Shown here: in pieces, positions 15,684-24,744 of the stretch | How the letters are laid out: each line of letters opens with the position of its first letter | How positions within the stretch are numbered: the stretch's first letter is position 1 | Assembly: GCA_965242605.1 (NCBI GenBank) | Contig: CBDESS010000001.1 | Location: 1,178,001-1,242,000 of the forward strand | DNA: 64,000 bases | From: JAAXHF01 sp965242605 | Lineage (GTDB): Bacteria > Desulfobacterota > Binatia > Bin18 | Direction of reading: 5' to 3' | Notes under the pieces: model-generated | Told to the model about the DNA's origin: nothing | Databases searched by the model: none | Seen by the model: the letters and a program-made list of their open reading frames with translations, nothing else | Made by a program: the position numbers and the translations under genes

Positions 15684-17312
15684 TCAGATGTGGTGTCGAT
15701 GGTACCGCACATAGCCTAGCATACCCAGACAGCCGAGGGCACACAGGTGGGCAAACACATCCCCGTAGCGGGTATACAGGCTGCGCACCTGGGGCCAGGT
15801 GAGGTCTTCGACAAAGAAGGTTGTTTCGTACAGCGCGGTGCGGGTCTGGATCGCCCCCGTGACATCGACCACCGCGGAAATGCCGGTGTTGGCCGCTCGA
15901 ATGAGCGGGACGCGGTTTTCCACCGCCCGCAGGGCTTCCATCATCAGGTGTTGATACGGGGCTGCGGTCCGGCCGAACCAGGCGTCGTTGGTAATGTTCA
16001 CCAGAAAGGTCGCGCCCCGCTCGACAAAGCGGCGGGCCAAGTCAGGAAAAATCCCCTCGTAACAGATCAAGACGCCAAAGGCGTGCGGCACGGTGGCCTC
16101 CGCGGGGCTGCCGCTCGCAGGGGGAGGGCGAGGCCGCTGTGGGAGGAGGAAGACGGTGGGCCTGGTACCGGGGGCAAAGTCGCCAATGCCCTCGACGAGT
16201 TTGTCCAGAAAAAACAGGAAGCTGTCCTGAAACGGGATGAACTCGCCAAACGGGGTGAGCCGCATCTTGTCGTATCGGTCAATGACCTCGGCGTCGGCAG
16301 ACAGGAGGTAGGCCCGGTTGAGCAGGGTGACGTGTCGGGCATGGCGGTGGAAGGCCGGGCTGCCGAACAGCAGCGGGGTGCGGGTGTCGCGGGCCAGGGT
16401 GAGCAGCTGACCACGGTAGGTCGCGTCTGACTGAAAGAAAAAGGGCACGGCGGTTTCCGGCCAGGCGATCAGGTCGGGGGCCTCAACGGCGGCCTCGCGC
16501 GTCAGCTGGGCGTAGCGGGCGATCGTGGCGGCCTGAAACGCCGGCTGCCATTTTTCGGTCTGCGCGATGTTGCCCTGGACGACGCCGACGCGCAGGCGGT
16601 GCTCGTGGGGGAGGGCGGCCAGCTGTGCGCGACGCCAGGAACCCCAGCCCAGGACGCCCAGGATGAGGACCGCGGTCCCCAGCAGCAGGCGTCCGCGCCC
16701 GGGACCGCGCTTATACACCAGGGTGAACAGGACCAGGTTGCCGAAGATGACCAGGGCGGAGATGCCGTAGACGCTGGTCACTTCGGCCATCTGGATCAGG
16801 TTCAGCGCACGATGTTGCGAGTAGCCGAGGCTGGCCCACGGAAACCCGATCAGGAAAAATGACCGTAGCCACTCCAGGCTGACCCACAGCAGGGGACCGA
16901 AGACCAGCGGCAGCCAGCGGTCATTAGAGAGGAATCGTTTCGATTTGGTTGATGAAGACCGATCATCTTTGCACCAGCGAACGCCGAGGGCAAAGACGCC
17001 GGTGTAGGCGGCCAGGATGCTGCACATCAGGAAGAGGGGGATGACGGCGACGGCGGGATGGATGTTGCTGTAGAGTCCGATGGTGTGCATAACCCAGGAG
17101 ACGGTGCAGAGATAGAAACCGAGGCCGCTGAGCCAGCCGTAGAAAAAGGCGTGGCGGAGGGGGCGCTCCCAGACCACACGCAGCAGCGGGACAAAGGCAA
17201 ACCAGGCGACAACACCAAGGTCGGCTTTTGGGAAGGCGAGTGACAGCAGCATCCCGCTGACAAAGACGACCAGGATGGGCCGGATGGCCGGATGGCGGGA
17301 TGCCCGGTTCAT
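15684..17312 (-). CDS. lnt: Apolipoprotein N-acyltransferase
   Basis: A 542-residue inner-membrane enzyme that adds the third acyl chain to lipoproteins. N-terminal transmembrane segments (about 10-240) are followed by a nitrilase domain (about 250-500) with the catalytic triad visible: Glu in WPETAVPFF, Lys in RYDKMRLTPFGEF, Cys in LICYEGIFP. Between two membrane segments, at about residues 114-130, lies a hydrophilic stretch (DDRSSSTKSKRFLSND) encoded by a copy of the palindromic element. The insertion keeps the frame, so the enzyme is probably functional. The lipobox proteins at 38-40 kb are potential substrates. Confidence 0.95.
   Translation of the reverse strand: MNRASRHPAIRPILVVFVSGMLLSLAFPKADLGVVAWFAFVPLLRVVWERPLRHAFFYGWLSGLGFYLCTVSWVMHTIGLYSNIHPAVAVIPLFLMCSILAAYTGVFALGVRWCKDDRSSSTKSKRFLSNDRWLPLVFGPLLWVSLEWLRSFFLIGFPWASLGYSQHRALNLIQMAEVTSVYGISALVIFGNLVLFTLVYKRGPGRGRLLLGTAVLILGVLGWGSWRRAQLAALPHEHRLRVGVVQGNIAQTEKWQPAFQAATIARYAQLTREAAVEAPDLIAWPETAVPFFFQSDATYRGQLLTLARDTRTPLLFGSPAFHRHARHVTLLNRAYLLSADAEVIDRYDKMRLTPFGEFIPFQDSFLFFLDKLVEGIGDFAPGTRPTVFLLPQRPRPPPASGSPAEATVPHAFGVLICYEGIFPDLARRFVERGATFLVNITNDAWFGRTAAPYQHLMMEALRAVENRVPLIRAANTGISAVVDVTGAIQTRTALYETTFFVEDLTWPQVRSLYTRYGDVFAHLCALGCLGMLGYVRYHRHHI
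16926..16970 (-). repeat. Palindromic element (family A) inside lnt
   Basis: This 45-bp sequence begins AAAGATGATCGG and ends CGATTCCTCTCT on the minus strand, with CAACCAAATCG in the centre as in other copies. The length is a multiple of three, so the lnt frame is kept. It encodes the hydrophilic patch in the loop between two membrane segments and is read in a different frame from the aroK and aroB copies. Confidence 0.5.
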
Positions 17313-17340
17313 GCCAACACTGCCAATCCTCTGAGGCCGT

Positions 17341-17436
17341 CTCGTCTCGCCTTCCCTCGATCTGTTGAAACGATTACTCCGGCCAATCCTGGAGGCTGCC
17401 TCGTCTCGCCTTCCCCTCGGTCTGTTGAAACGCTGT
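17341..17436 (-). repeat. Two tandem degenerate palindromic elements at the ybeY 3' end
   Basis: Two units about 59 bp apart share the minus-strand string TTTCAACAGA(T/C)CGAGGG, followed by GAAGGCGAGACGAG. The first unit (about 17399-17436) encodes the last residues of YbeY (AFQQTEGKARRGS). The second (about 17341-17380) lies in the gap before lnt. Both match the centre and one arm of the family A palindromes. Confidence 0.55.
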
Positions 17437-17934
17437 GGACTGGAGTCCTGGCAGGGCTTTGAGTTGGCGTTCTTTGGCCCGCATCCGCCGGGCCGCCGCG
17501 GCTGAGATCTCGTGGTCGTAGCCCACCAGGTGTAAGATCGCGTGAATCAATAAGACCTGGATTTCTTCGGCTGTGCTGGAGCCGCGCTCGGCGGCCTGGC
17601 GAGCGGCGGTCTCGACCGAGATAATGACCTCGCCGAGCAGAAACGGGCAGGCCGTGTCGGCCAGGGGGAAGGCCAGCACATCAGTCGGGGTATCCTGGTG
17701 ACGGTACTGACGGTTGAGACGACGCATCTGCGGGTCGCTGACCAGGGCGATGCTGAGCTCGGCCAGGGTCTGTCCCAGGTGGCGGAGGATCGTCGTGGCC
17801 CAGCCGCGCAGGGCGGTCCGACTCACCGCCGGCGTCGTCCCGCAGATGTCGATGACGCTCCCCGGCTCGGCGGCGACGGCGGAGGTCGCGGCGTTCGTGT
17901 CTGAGCTGCTCTCGTTGTGCTTGGTCGCGTTCAT
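17374..17934 (-). CDS. ybeY: Endoribonuclease YbeY (16S rRNA maturation)
   Basis: A 186-residue metalloprotein with the zinc site HAILHLVGYDHE and the upstream conserved block RRLNRQYRHQDTPTDVLAFPL and GEVIISVETAARQA. YbeY participates in 16S 3'-end processing and ribosome quality control. The ATG at 17934 is chosen; a GTG two codons upstream is possible. Its 5' part overlaps the phoH frame by 254 bp. The C-terminal 15 or so residues (AFQQTEGKARRGSLQDWPE) are encoded by a degenerate palindromic element and are probably not native. Confidence 0.92.
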   Translation of the reverse strand: MNATKHNESSSDTNAATSAVAAEPGSVIDICGTTPAVSRTALRGWATTILRHLGQTLAELSIALVSDPQMRRLNRQYRHQDTPTDVLAFPLADTACPFLLGEVIISVETAARQAAERGSSTAEEIQVLLIHAILHLVGYDHEISAAAARRMRAKERQLKALPGLQSTAFQQTEGKARRGSLQDWPE

Positions 17935-18916
17935 AGGCACTAATCACATCCTGGACAAGCCGGTGGCGGACCACGTCTTTTTCGGTGAAGAAGGTAAACT
18001 TGATGCCGTTGATATGGCGCAGAATATGGCGTACTTCTCTGAGGCCGGAGCGGCTGCCGGGCGGCAGGTCAATTTGGGTGATGTCGCCGGTGATGACCGC
18101 CTTTGAGCCATAGCCGAGGCGGGTCAGAAACATTTTCATCTGCTCACCCGTCGTGTTCTGGGCTTCGTCCAGGATGACAAAGGAGTCGTTCAGCGTCCGT
18201 CCCCGCATAAACGCCAATGGCGCGACCTCGATTGTGCCGCGTTCGATCATTTTCTGGGCCCGGTCAAAATTGACCATATCGTACAGGGCGTCGTACAACG
18301 GTCGCAGGTAGGGGTTGATCTTTTCGGCCAGGTCGCCGGGCAGAAAACCGAGTTTTTCTCCGGCTTCGACCGCCGGCCGGGTGAGGACGACCCGGCTCAC
18401 CTTCTGCTTCATGAGTTCGGCGACCGCTACGGCCATTCCCAAATAGGTCTTGCCCGTTCCCGCCGGACCGATGCCGAACACGATGTCATGTGTGCGGATG
18501 GCGTCGATATAGGACTTCTGGGCCAGACTTTTGGGCGTGATTGTGCGGCGTTTGGACGAGATGTAGACGGTATCGAGAAAGATGTCGCGCAGCTTGGCCG
18601 AGCGGTTGCGGCTCAGAATACGAATGGCGTAGTCAACATCGCTGGGATAGACGGGATAGCCGCTTTTAATCAAACCGTACAGTTGGGTCGCCACCCGGCC
18701 GGCCAGGTCGCGCTGGTAGTCCTCACCGGCAATGGTCAGACCCGAGCCCGCGGCCGAAATTTTTACCCCCAGTGCGTTTTCGATACCGCGCAAATGCGCG
18801 TCCTGGTTCCCCAGCAAATCGCGGAAGACACGCGGGTTGTCAAACTCCAGCTGGGAGGTGTCCTGGAGGTGGTGGGCGGCCGGGATTGCAGTATTTTTCT
18901 GGTCTGCAACGGTCAT
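17681..18916 (-). CDS. phoH: PhoH-family ATPase
   Basis: A 411-residue frame. Residues about 20-120 form the KH-like N-terminal region of PhoL/YbeZ proteins, and residues 130-335 form the ATPase with Walker A GPAGTGKTYLGMAVA and Walker B SFVILDEAQNTT. Genes of this type usually sit beside ybeY, as here, and act in RNA metabolism. Homologous sequence should end near DVISAYERDQ (about residue 336). The last 75 or so residues are an Arg- and Pro-rich tail that is simply ybeY DNA read in another frame, so the native stop seems to have been lost or the frame runs on by accident. It starts 47 bp after alaS. Confidence 0.9.
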   Translation of the reverse strand: MTVADQKNTAIPAAHHLQDTSQLEFDNPRVFRDLLGNQDAHLRGIENALGVKISAAGSGLTIAGEDYQRDLAGRVATQLYGLIKSGYPVYPSDVDYAIRILSRNRSAKLRDIFLDTVYISSKRRTITPKSLAQKSYIDAIRTHDIVFGIGPAGTGKTYLGMAVAVAELMKQKVSRVVLTRPAVEAGEKLGFLPGDLAEKINPYLRPLYDALYDMVNFDRAQKMIERGTIEVAPLAFMRGRTLNDSFVILDEAQNTTGEQMKMFLTRLGYGSKAVITGDITQIDLPPGSRSGLREVRHILRHINGIKFTFFTEKDVVRHRLVQDVISAYERDQAQREQLRHERRDLRRRRRAGERHRHLRDDAGGESDRPARLGHDDPPPPGTDPGRAQHRPGQRPADASSQPSVPSPGYPD

Positions 18917-18963
18917 CCTGCCCTCCGGCTACTCTTTGAATCCCGTCATTCTGACAATCCCGG

Positions 18964-21600
18964 TCAAGAACCGTGCTCAATCAGTTCATATACCTTTTGC
19001 AGCGCGTCATCTAGCCGGGCGGGGTCTTTGCCGCCGGCCTGGGCAAAGTCCGAACGACCGCCGCCACCGCCCCCCACAATCGGGGCGAGCTGTTTCATCA
19101 GCTCGCCGGCCCGATAGCGCTCGGTCATATCTTTACTGACCGTGGCCAGCAGACTGACCCGCTTGTCTTTGACCAAGCCGAGGACGATCACCGCCGGCTG
19201 GAGTTTGTCCCGCAGCCGGTCGGCCATCTCCCGCAGACCGGCGGCATCGACGCCTTCAACCCGACTGGCGAGGACGTTGATGCCGTTGAGCTGCCGGGCC
19301 TTGCGGAGGAGCGTATCGCTCTGCGAGCCGGCGACCTGGCTTTGCAGCGCGGCCAGTTGCTTTTCCAGCTCACGCTGCCGGGCTAAGAGGCGTTCTATTT
19401 TATCGGCAACTTCTTCTTCTGCACCTTTGACCAGAGTGCCAACCTCTTTGAGCAGCCGCTCTTTGTGGCGCACCCAGCCGAGGGCGGAATCACCTGTGGT
19501 GGCTTCGATGCGCCGCACCCCAGAGGCTACGCCGCTCTCGGCCTTGAGCTTGAACAGACCGACATCGCCGGTCCGGCCGACATGGGTGCCACCGCACAGC
19601 TCGGTTGAGAAGTCGCCCATCCGAACCACCCGGACGCGCTCGCCGTACTTTTCGCCAAAAAAGGCCAAGGCACCGCTTTTCAGGGCCTCGTTGAGGGACA
19701 TGTCGTCGCTGCTGACCTGGGCATTGTCACGAATATGGGTATTGACCAGGGTCTCGATCTGCTCCAGCTCGTCCGGTGTGACCGGGCTGGTATGGGTAAA
19801 GTCAAACCGCAGGCGCTCGGGCGTCACCAGAGAGCCGGCTTGGCGGACGTGGCTGCCCAAGACCTGCCTGAGGGCGGCGTGCATCACATGCGTAGCCGAG
19901 TGGTTGAGCCGGGTCGCCTCGCGCCGGGCGGTGTCGAGGATGAGACGCACCCGGTCTCCGGTTTGAATGGCTCCGCTGCTGACCCGGCCCCGGTGGATGG
20001 TCAACTCCGGCTGGGGCTTCTGGGTATCGGCAATCTCGACGGTATCGCCCCGGGCGGTTTCCAGGCGGCCGCTATCCCCCACTTGGCCTCCAGATTCGCC
20101 GTAGAAAGGCGTCTCGGCAGTGATGACCTCCACCTCTTCACCCTGGCCGACCGCACCGTGACGCGCTGCTCCGTTGACCAGAATGGCTAAGACCTCTGAT
20201 TCCCACTCGGTAATCCGGTCGCCAACAAAACGCGAGTGCAGCTCGGTCAGACCGGTGGTGAGAGACACGAGGCTCTTCTGGCCCTCGCGGGCGCGGCGGC
20301 GTTGCCCCTCCATGGCCCGCTCAAAACCGGCCCGGTCCAACTCAAACCCCTCGGACGACAGGATGTCTACGGTCAGGTCAAGCGGGAAGCCGTAGGTGTC
20401 GTACAGCCGAAAGGCAACCTCTCCAGACAGGTGTGTGGTGGGGGTGCTGCGCAGGCAGCCGATCTCGTGTTCGAGCAGGGCCAGACCTCTGCCGAGGGTG
20501 TCTGAAAAGCGTGCTTCCTCAGTCCGAATGACCTCGCGGAGATAGGCACGGCGCTCGCGCAGCTCGGGATAGACCGCGCCCATCAGGGTGACCACGCTGT
20601 CGGCCACGCGCCACAAGAAGGGCCGTGTAAAGCCGAGTACGCGCCCGTGGCGCAGCGCGCGGCGCACAATCCGGCGCAGGACATAGCCCCGGCCGTCGTT
20701 GGTCGGTACCACGCCGTCGGCAATCGCCATCGCCGCGGCCCGGGCGTGGTCGGCAATGACCCGAAACGAGATGTCGCTGTCCGGCGCACGGCCATAGCGG
20801 GTCGTGCTCAGTGCTTCGGTGGCGCGGATGATGTCGCGCAGGAGGTCGGAGTCGTAGTTGTCCGGCACGTCCTGGAGGACTGCGGCGATGCGTTCCAAGC
20901 CCATCCCGGTGTCTACATGCGTCGCCGGCAGATCGTTGAGCGATGTATCGGAATTGCGGTTGTGCTGAATAAAAACCAGATTCCACAGTTCAATAAAGCG
21001 CGGGCAGTCGGCGTTGACCCCGCAGGTGTGGCCCGGGGTATTGACCTGCCCGCACGCGCCCGGCCCGCGGTCAATGTGAATCTCAGAGCACGGACCGCAG
21101 GGACCGGTTTCGCCCATCTCCCAAAAGTTGTCCTTTTCCCCAAAGCGCAGAATCTGGTCCGGGTTGACAGCGGTCTTGGTCCGCCACACCTCGGCGGCTT
21201 CGTCGTCGGTCGTATACACACTTGCCCACAGGTGGTCCGGGGGCAGCCGCCACACCTCGGTCAGCAGCTCCCAGGCCCAGCCGATGGCCTCTGATTTGTA
21301 ATAGTCGCCAAACGACCAGTTGCCGAGCATTTCAAAAAAGGTGTGGTGATAGGTATCCCGGCCAACTTCTTCGAGGTCGTTGTGTTTGCCCGACGCCCGC
21401 AGGCACTTCTGGGAATCCACCACCCGGGGGTGGGCCGGCTGTTCCATCCCCAGAAAGATGTTCTTGAACGGTACCATGCCGGCATTGGTGAACAGGAGCG
21501 TGGGGTCGCTGGCTGGAATGATGGACGCACTGGGCACGATGCGATGGCCCCGGTCAGCAAAAAAACGCAGAAAACTGTCTCGAATGTCGTTTCCGGTCAT
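18964..21600 (-). CDS. alaS: Alanyl-tRNA synthetase
   Basis: A full-length 878-residue enzyme. It has the class II aminoacylation domain (FLRFFADRGHRIVPSASIIP, FTNAGMVPFKNIFLG), the editing domain with zinc-site residues NHSATHVMHAAL and ELCGGTHVGRTGD, and the C-terminal C-Ala/DHHA1 domain with GGGGGGRSDFAQAGGKDP. The ATG overlaps the recX stop as ATGA, so translation is probably coupled. Confidence 0.98.
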   Translation of the reverse strand: MTGNDIRDSFLRFFADRGHRIVPSASIIPASDPTLLFTNAGMVPFKNIFLGMEQPAHPRVVDSQKCLRASGKHNDLEEVGRDTYHHTFFEMLGNWSFGDYYKSEAIGWAWELLTEVWRLPPDHLWASVYTTDDEAAEVWRTKTAVNPDQILRFGEKDNFWEMGETGPCGPCSEIHIDRGPGACGQVNTPGHTCGVNADCPRFIELWNLVFIQHNRNSDTSLNDLPATHVDTGMGLERIAAVLQDVPDNYDSDLLRDIIRATEALSTTRYGRAPDSDISFRVIADHARAAAMAIADGVVPTNDGRGYVLRRIVRRALRHGRVLGFTRPFLWRVADSVVTLMGAVYPELRERRAYLREVIRTEEARFSDTLGRGLALLEHEIGCLRSTPTTHLSGEVAFRLYDTYGFPLDLTVDILSSEGFELDRAGFERAMEGQRRRAREGQKSLVSLTTGLTELHSRFVGDRITEWESEVLAILVNGAARHGAVGQGEEVEVITAETPFYGESGGQVGDSGRLETARGDTVEIADTQKPQPELTIHRGRVSSGAIQTGDRVRLILDTARREATRLNHSATHVMHAALRQVLGSHVRQAGSLVTPERLRFDFTHTSPVTPDELEQIETLVNTHIRDNAQVSSDDMSLNEALKSGALAFFGEKYGERVRVVRMGDFSTELCGGTHVGRTGDVGLFKLKAESGVASGVRRIEATTGDSALGWVRHKERLLKEVGTLVKGAEEEVADKIERLLARQRELEKQLAALQSQVAGSQSDTLLRKARQLNGINVLASRVEGVDAAGLREMADRLRDKLQPAVIVLGLVKDKRVSLLATVSKDMTERYRAGELMKQLAPIVGGGGGGRSDFAQAGGKDPARLDDALQKVYELIEHGS

Positions 21601-22064
21601 GGCTCGTCTTCTTTCGGCCGCGGACTGCTCAACAGATGTTCGGCCAACGCGGAGGAATATCCCCGCCGCACGAGCAGGCGGAACGCCCGGGCACAGGTCT
21701 GGGCGTGTTGCAGCGCGTCCGCCGGAAAACGGCTGGACAGCAGCTTGCGGGCAGCGTCAAGCTCACGGCCTGTTTGTCGGGCTTCAAGTGTCTGTTCAAT
21801 CAGGGCCGCATCAAGCTGGTGCTGAGCGAGTTTGTGCCGGATGGCGGCCGGGCCAAAGCCGCGCGCCTGAAAACGCTGGACCAGCTCCGCGGCCAGGCGG
21901 GCATCGTTGAGGTAGCCCTGGCAGGTGAGGCGAGTGGCGATGTGCTCTACCGCGCGTGGGCTGAAGCCTTTGGCGTGCATCTTTGCCGCTAAGCCAGCCG
22001 CACTATAGGCCCGTTGGCCCAGCAGACGATAGGCGTAGTCGAGGGCGGTGAGATGGCCGGTCAT
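21597..22064 (-). CDS. recX: Regulatory protein RecX
   Basis: A 155-residue helical protein with the RecX three-helix repeats: ALDYAYRLLGQRAYSAAGLA, then YLNDARLAAELVQRFQARGFG and AFRLLVRRGYSSALAEHLL. RecX binds RecA filaments and limits recombinase activity. The ATG at 22064 overlaps the aroC stop codon (ATGA) and its own stop overlaps the alaS start. recA is not in the window. The longer frame upstream lies within aroC and is not conserved. Confidence 0.9.
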   Translation of the reverse strand: MTGHLTALDYAYRLLGQRAYSAAGLAAKMHAKGFSPRAVEHIATRLTCQGYLNDARLAAELVQRFQARGFGPAAIRHKLAQHQLDAALIEQTLEARQTGRELDAARKLLSSRFPADALQHAQTCARAFRLLVRRGYSSALAEHLLSSPRPKEDEP

Positions 22065-23191
22065 GTGCGAAGCCGCCGCTGGGTTACAGACGCAGAATCG
22101 TAGTCCATATACTCGCGCGGCGAAAAATAGTCCCGCGCCCCCCGGGTGGCTGAATCCTGTAGCACAGAGTCGGCCAGGACCAGGGCGACCATAGCCTCGG
22201 CAATCGGGACGCCCCTGATCGCCACGCATGGGTCGTGCCGGCCGCGGGTGGCCACTGTGCGCGGCTGAAAGTTCGCGTCGATCGTGCGTTTGGCCTGGGG
22301 GATGGACGAGGTGGGCTTGACGACGAGCCGCACAACAATCGGCGCGCCAGAGGAAATCCCGCCCAGCGTCCCACCATGATGATTGGTGACAAATCCCGTG
22401 GGAGACATCTCGTCGTTCATCTGGCTCCCGCGCATGGACGCAGCGGCAAATCCTGCCCCGAACTCCACCCCCTTGACCGCCGGGATGGACATCACAGCGG
22501 CGGCAATCTCGGCGTCAAGCTTGCCAAAAACCGGCTCGCCAAGCCCTGGCGGAACACCTTCGGCCATAACTTCAATGACCCCCCCGACAGAATCACGCTC
22601 TTTTCTGGCCTGTTCAACCTCGGCGCGCATGGCGGCCACGCTGTCCGGGTCAAGGCTGCGCAGCTCATTGTCCTCGACGGCGTCCCAGACCCGTTGGCTG
22701 GCCCGCACCGTGCCGACCTGGGTGACGCCGCCGCGTATCGTCATGCCAAAGTGGGCCAAGAGCTGCTTGGCCAGGGCACCGGCAAACACCCGCCCCACAG
22801 ATTCCCTGACCGACGCCCGGCCACCCCCGCGATGGTCACGGTGCCCGTACTTGGCAAAATAGGTAAAGTCGGCGTGCCCAGGACGGAACAGGCGGGCGAG
22901 TTCGCCGTAGTCTCTGGGTCGCATATCAGTGTTGAAGACCAGAGCCATCAGCGGGGTCCCGATGGTCTTGCCCTCAAACACGCCCGAGAAAATCTCCACC
23001 ATGTCCCCCTCTTTGCGCTGGCTCACCAGTGCGGATTGTCCGGGACGGCGACGGTCCATCTCGTGTTGAATGGCGGCGAGGTCAAGCGCAAAGTCGGCCG
23101 GAAAGCCATCCACAACCACGCCGACGGCTCTGCCGTGGCTCTCCCCGAAGGTTGTCACGCGCAATACGGTTCCAAACGTGTTTCCTGCCAT
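22061..23191 (-). CDS. aroC: Chorismate synthase
   Basis: A 376-residue enzyme that converts 5-enolpyruvylshikimate-3-phosphate to chorismate using reduced FMN. Family signatures are GESHGRAVGVVVDGFPA at the N-terminus, GRASVRESVGRVFAGALA in the middle and GRHDPCVAIRGVPIAEAM near the C-terminus. It starts the tight aroC-recX-alaS chain by stop/start overlaps and lies 19 bp after a CoA-transferase gene. Other shikimate genes (aroK, aroB) are at 36-38 kb. Confidence 0.97.
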   Translation of the reverse strand: MAGNTFGTVLRVTTFGESHGRAVGVVVDGFPADFALDLAAIQHEMDRRRPGQSALVSQRKEGDMVEIFSGVFEGKTIGTPLMALVFNTDMRPRDYGELARLFRPGHADFTYFAKYGHRDHRGGGRASVRESVGRVFAGALAKQLLAHFGMTIRGGVTQVGTVRASQRVWDAVEDNELRSLDPDSVAAMRAEVEQARKERDSVGGVIEVMAEGVPPGLGEPVFGKLDAEIAAAVMSIPAVKGVEFGAGFAAASMRGSQMNDEMSPTGFVTNHHGGTLGGISSGAPIVVRLVVKPTSSIPQAKRTIDANFQPRTVATRGRHDPCVAIRGVPIAEAMVALVLADSVLQDSATRGARDYFSPREYMDYDSASVTQRRLRT

Positions 23192-23210
23192 AAGCGTCCT
23201 GACGAAGTAC

Positions 23211-24374
23211 TCACACCACCTTGTCTGCTCGCAAGCCTTGGATATCCTCCGCGCTCAACCCCAGTTCGCGCAAAATCTCATCGGTCTGCTGCCCTTTCTC
23301 CGGTGTAGGAGTTCGAACCGCACCGGGGGTGCGGCTGAGGGTGACGGGCAGACCCAGGACCCGAAGTTTGCCCAGGTGGGGATGGGCAACCGGGGTGGCC
23401 AGGCCCAGGTGCTCAACCTGCTCATTGGCAAAGACCTGGTCAATCGACAGAATCGGGCCGCTCGGAACGCCCGCGGTATTGAGCGCGGCGATCCATTCGG
23501 CGGCGGTTTTCCGGGCCAGCCGTTGTTCCAGTTCACGGCCTAACTTGTCACGGTTGCGCGAGCGCCGGCCTGGCGAGGCAAAACGCGGGTCATCGTACAG
23601 TTCCTCGGCCTCAAGCACCTGACACAAGCGTTTCCACATATGCTGGCCACCCGAAGCGATATTGATGTGGCCATCTTTGACCCTGAAGCTGCCGGTCGGG
23701 ATACTGGTCGGGTGGTTGTTGCCGGCCTGGGGCGGGACCTCGTGGCCGATCAGCCAGCGCACGGCCTGAAAGTCGAGCATGGAGAGCATGGCTTCAAGCA
23801 GCGAGGTGTGGACCCACTGGCCTTCGCCCGAGCGTTCACGCTCCAGCAGGGCAACCAGCACCCCTTGGGCGGCCAGCAGCCCAGCGCTCAGGTCGGCAAC
23901 CGGGATGCCGACCCGCCACGGCCCGCTGCCCGGCGGCCCGGTGATGCTCATCAGGCCGCCCATACCCTGGGCAATCTGGTCATAGCCGGGGCGGTTGCGA
24001 TACGGCCCGGTCTGGCCAAAGCCGGAGATGCTGGCGTAGACCAGCCTCGGGTTGAGCGACTTCAACGACGCATAGTCAATGCCGAGCCGCCTCTTCACCT
24101 CGGGCCGGTAGTTTTCGACCAGCACATCCGCGCCACGCACCAGCTTTTTGAGAATGTCTGTGCCGCGTTCGTCTTTGAGATTGAGGACGAGGCTGCGCTT
24201 GTTGCGGTGCAGGTTCTGAAAATCAAAGTGATGCCGGCCCGTGCCTTCCTCGTCGTCGGGCTGCTCAACTTTGATAACCCGGGCCCCCATATCGGCCAAC
24301 TGGCGGACACAGGTTGGGCCGGAGCGGGCGCGGGTGAGATCAATCACGCTGATATGGCCAAGGGGGAGTGACAT
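23211..24374 (-). CDS. Family III (CaiB/BaiF) CoA-transferase
   Basis: A 387-residue protein with the N-terminal VIDLTRARSGPTCVRQLADMG and VENYRPEVKRRLGI patterns. The candidate nucleophilic aspartate is in IPVADLSAGLLAAQG. Family III enzymes move CoA between carboxylic acids via a mixed anhydride on Asp. The ATG at 24374 (MSLPLGHISV) follows AAAGGA; the frame extends upstream to 24503 without homology. It could be the first gene of the aroC-prfB transcript. Substrate unknown; formyl-CoA:oxalate, carnitine, bile-acid and alpha-methylacyl-CoA enzymes share these motifs. Confidence 0.9.
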   Translation of the reverse strand: MSLPLGHISVIDLTRARSGPTCVRQLADMGARVIKVEQPDDEEGTGRHHFDFQNLHRNKRSLVLNLKDERGTDILKKLVRGADVLVENYRPEVKRRLGIDYASLKSLNPRLVYASISGFGQTGPYRNRPGYDQIAQGMGGLMSITGPPGSGPWRVGIPVADLSAGLLAAQGVLVALLERERSGEGQWVHTSLLEAMLSMLDFQAVRWLIGHEVPPQAGNNHPTSIPTGSFRVKDGHINIASGGQHMWKRLCQVLEAEELYDDPRFASPGRRSRNRDKLGRELEQRLARKTAAEWIAALNTAGVPSGPILSIDQVFANEQVEHLGLATPVAHPHLGKLRVLGLPVTLSRTPGAVRTPTPEKGQQTDEILRELGLSAEDIQGLRADKVV

Positions 24375-24531
24375 GGCTGCGGTCCTTTCTGCTGACCGCC
24401 ACCCATCATCATACACAGGAGAGCGGCGATCAAGCCGTGTCAGACCGGCCTGGTCCTGGCCTGGAATATGGCGCATGCAGATGTGAAAAGGACGCGACTT
24501 CAATTTGCCTTGATTGCGTTGAGCACGAAAA

Positions 24532-24744
24532 TTAAACCAGAAACTCTTTGATCAGCCTGGCAATGCGCTCTGAATCCAAGCCGCCATCTGAATCGTCGCA
24601 GGTCTCAATCAAGGTGCCCTCCGGGCCGCCTCCGTCTTCATAGGGGCGTATACCGGCGTTGATGTACTCCTCCCGTTTACACTCCCAGCGGGCTCGGTAT
24701 CCTGGATCAGTGAGCATTCCAAGGTGCTCCCAATAGAACATCAC
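24532..24744 (-). pseudogene. C-terminal fragment of a nuclease- or helicase-associated protein
   Basis: The 70 residues begin abruptly with MFYWEHLGMLTDPGYRARWE and continue with YINAGIRPYEDG and GTLIETCDD. The pattern 'WEHLGML..P.Y..RWE.K...Y...GI....GTLI.T' is, as I recall it, the end of a nuclease-like domain found at the C-terminus of larger DNA-processing proteins. Everything N-terminal is missing and the frame closes just upstream. It overlaps the 3' end of the methyltransferase gene by 38 bp in another frame. It looks like a remnant of a restriction or helicase gene. Confidence 0.5.
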
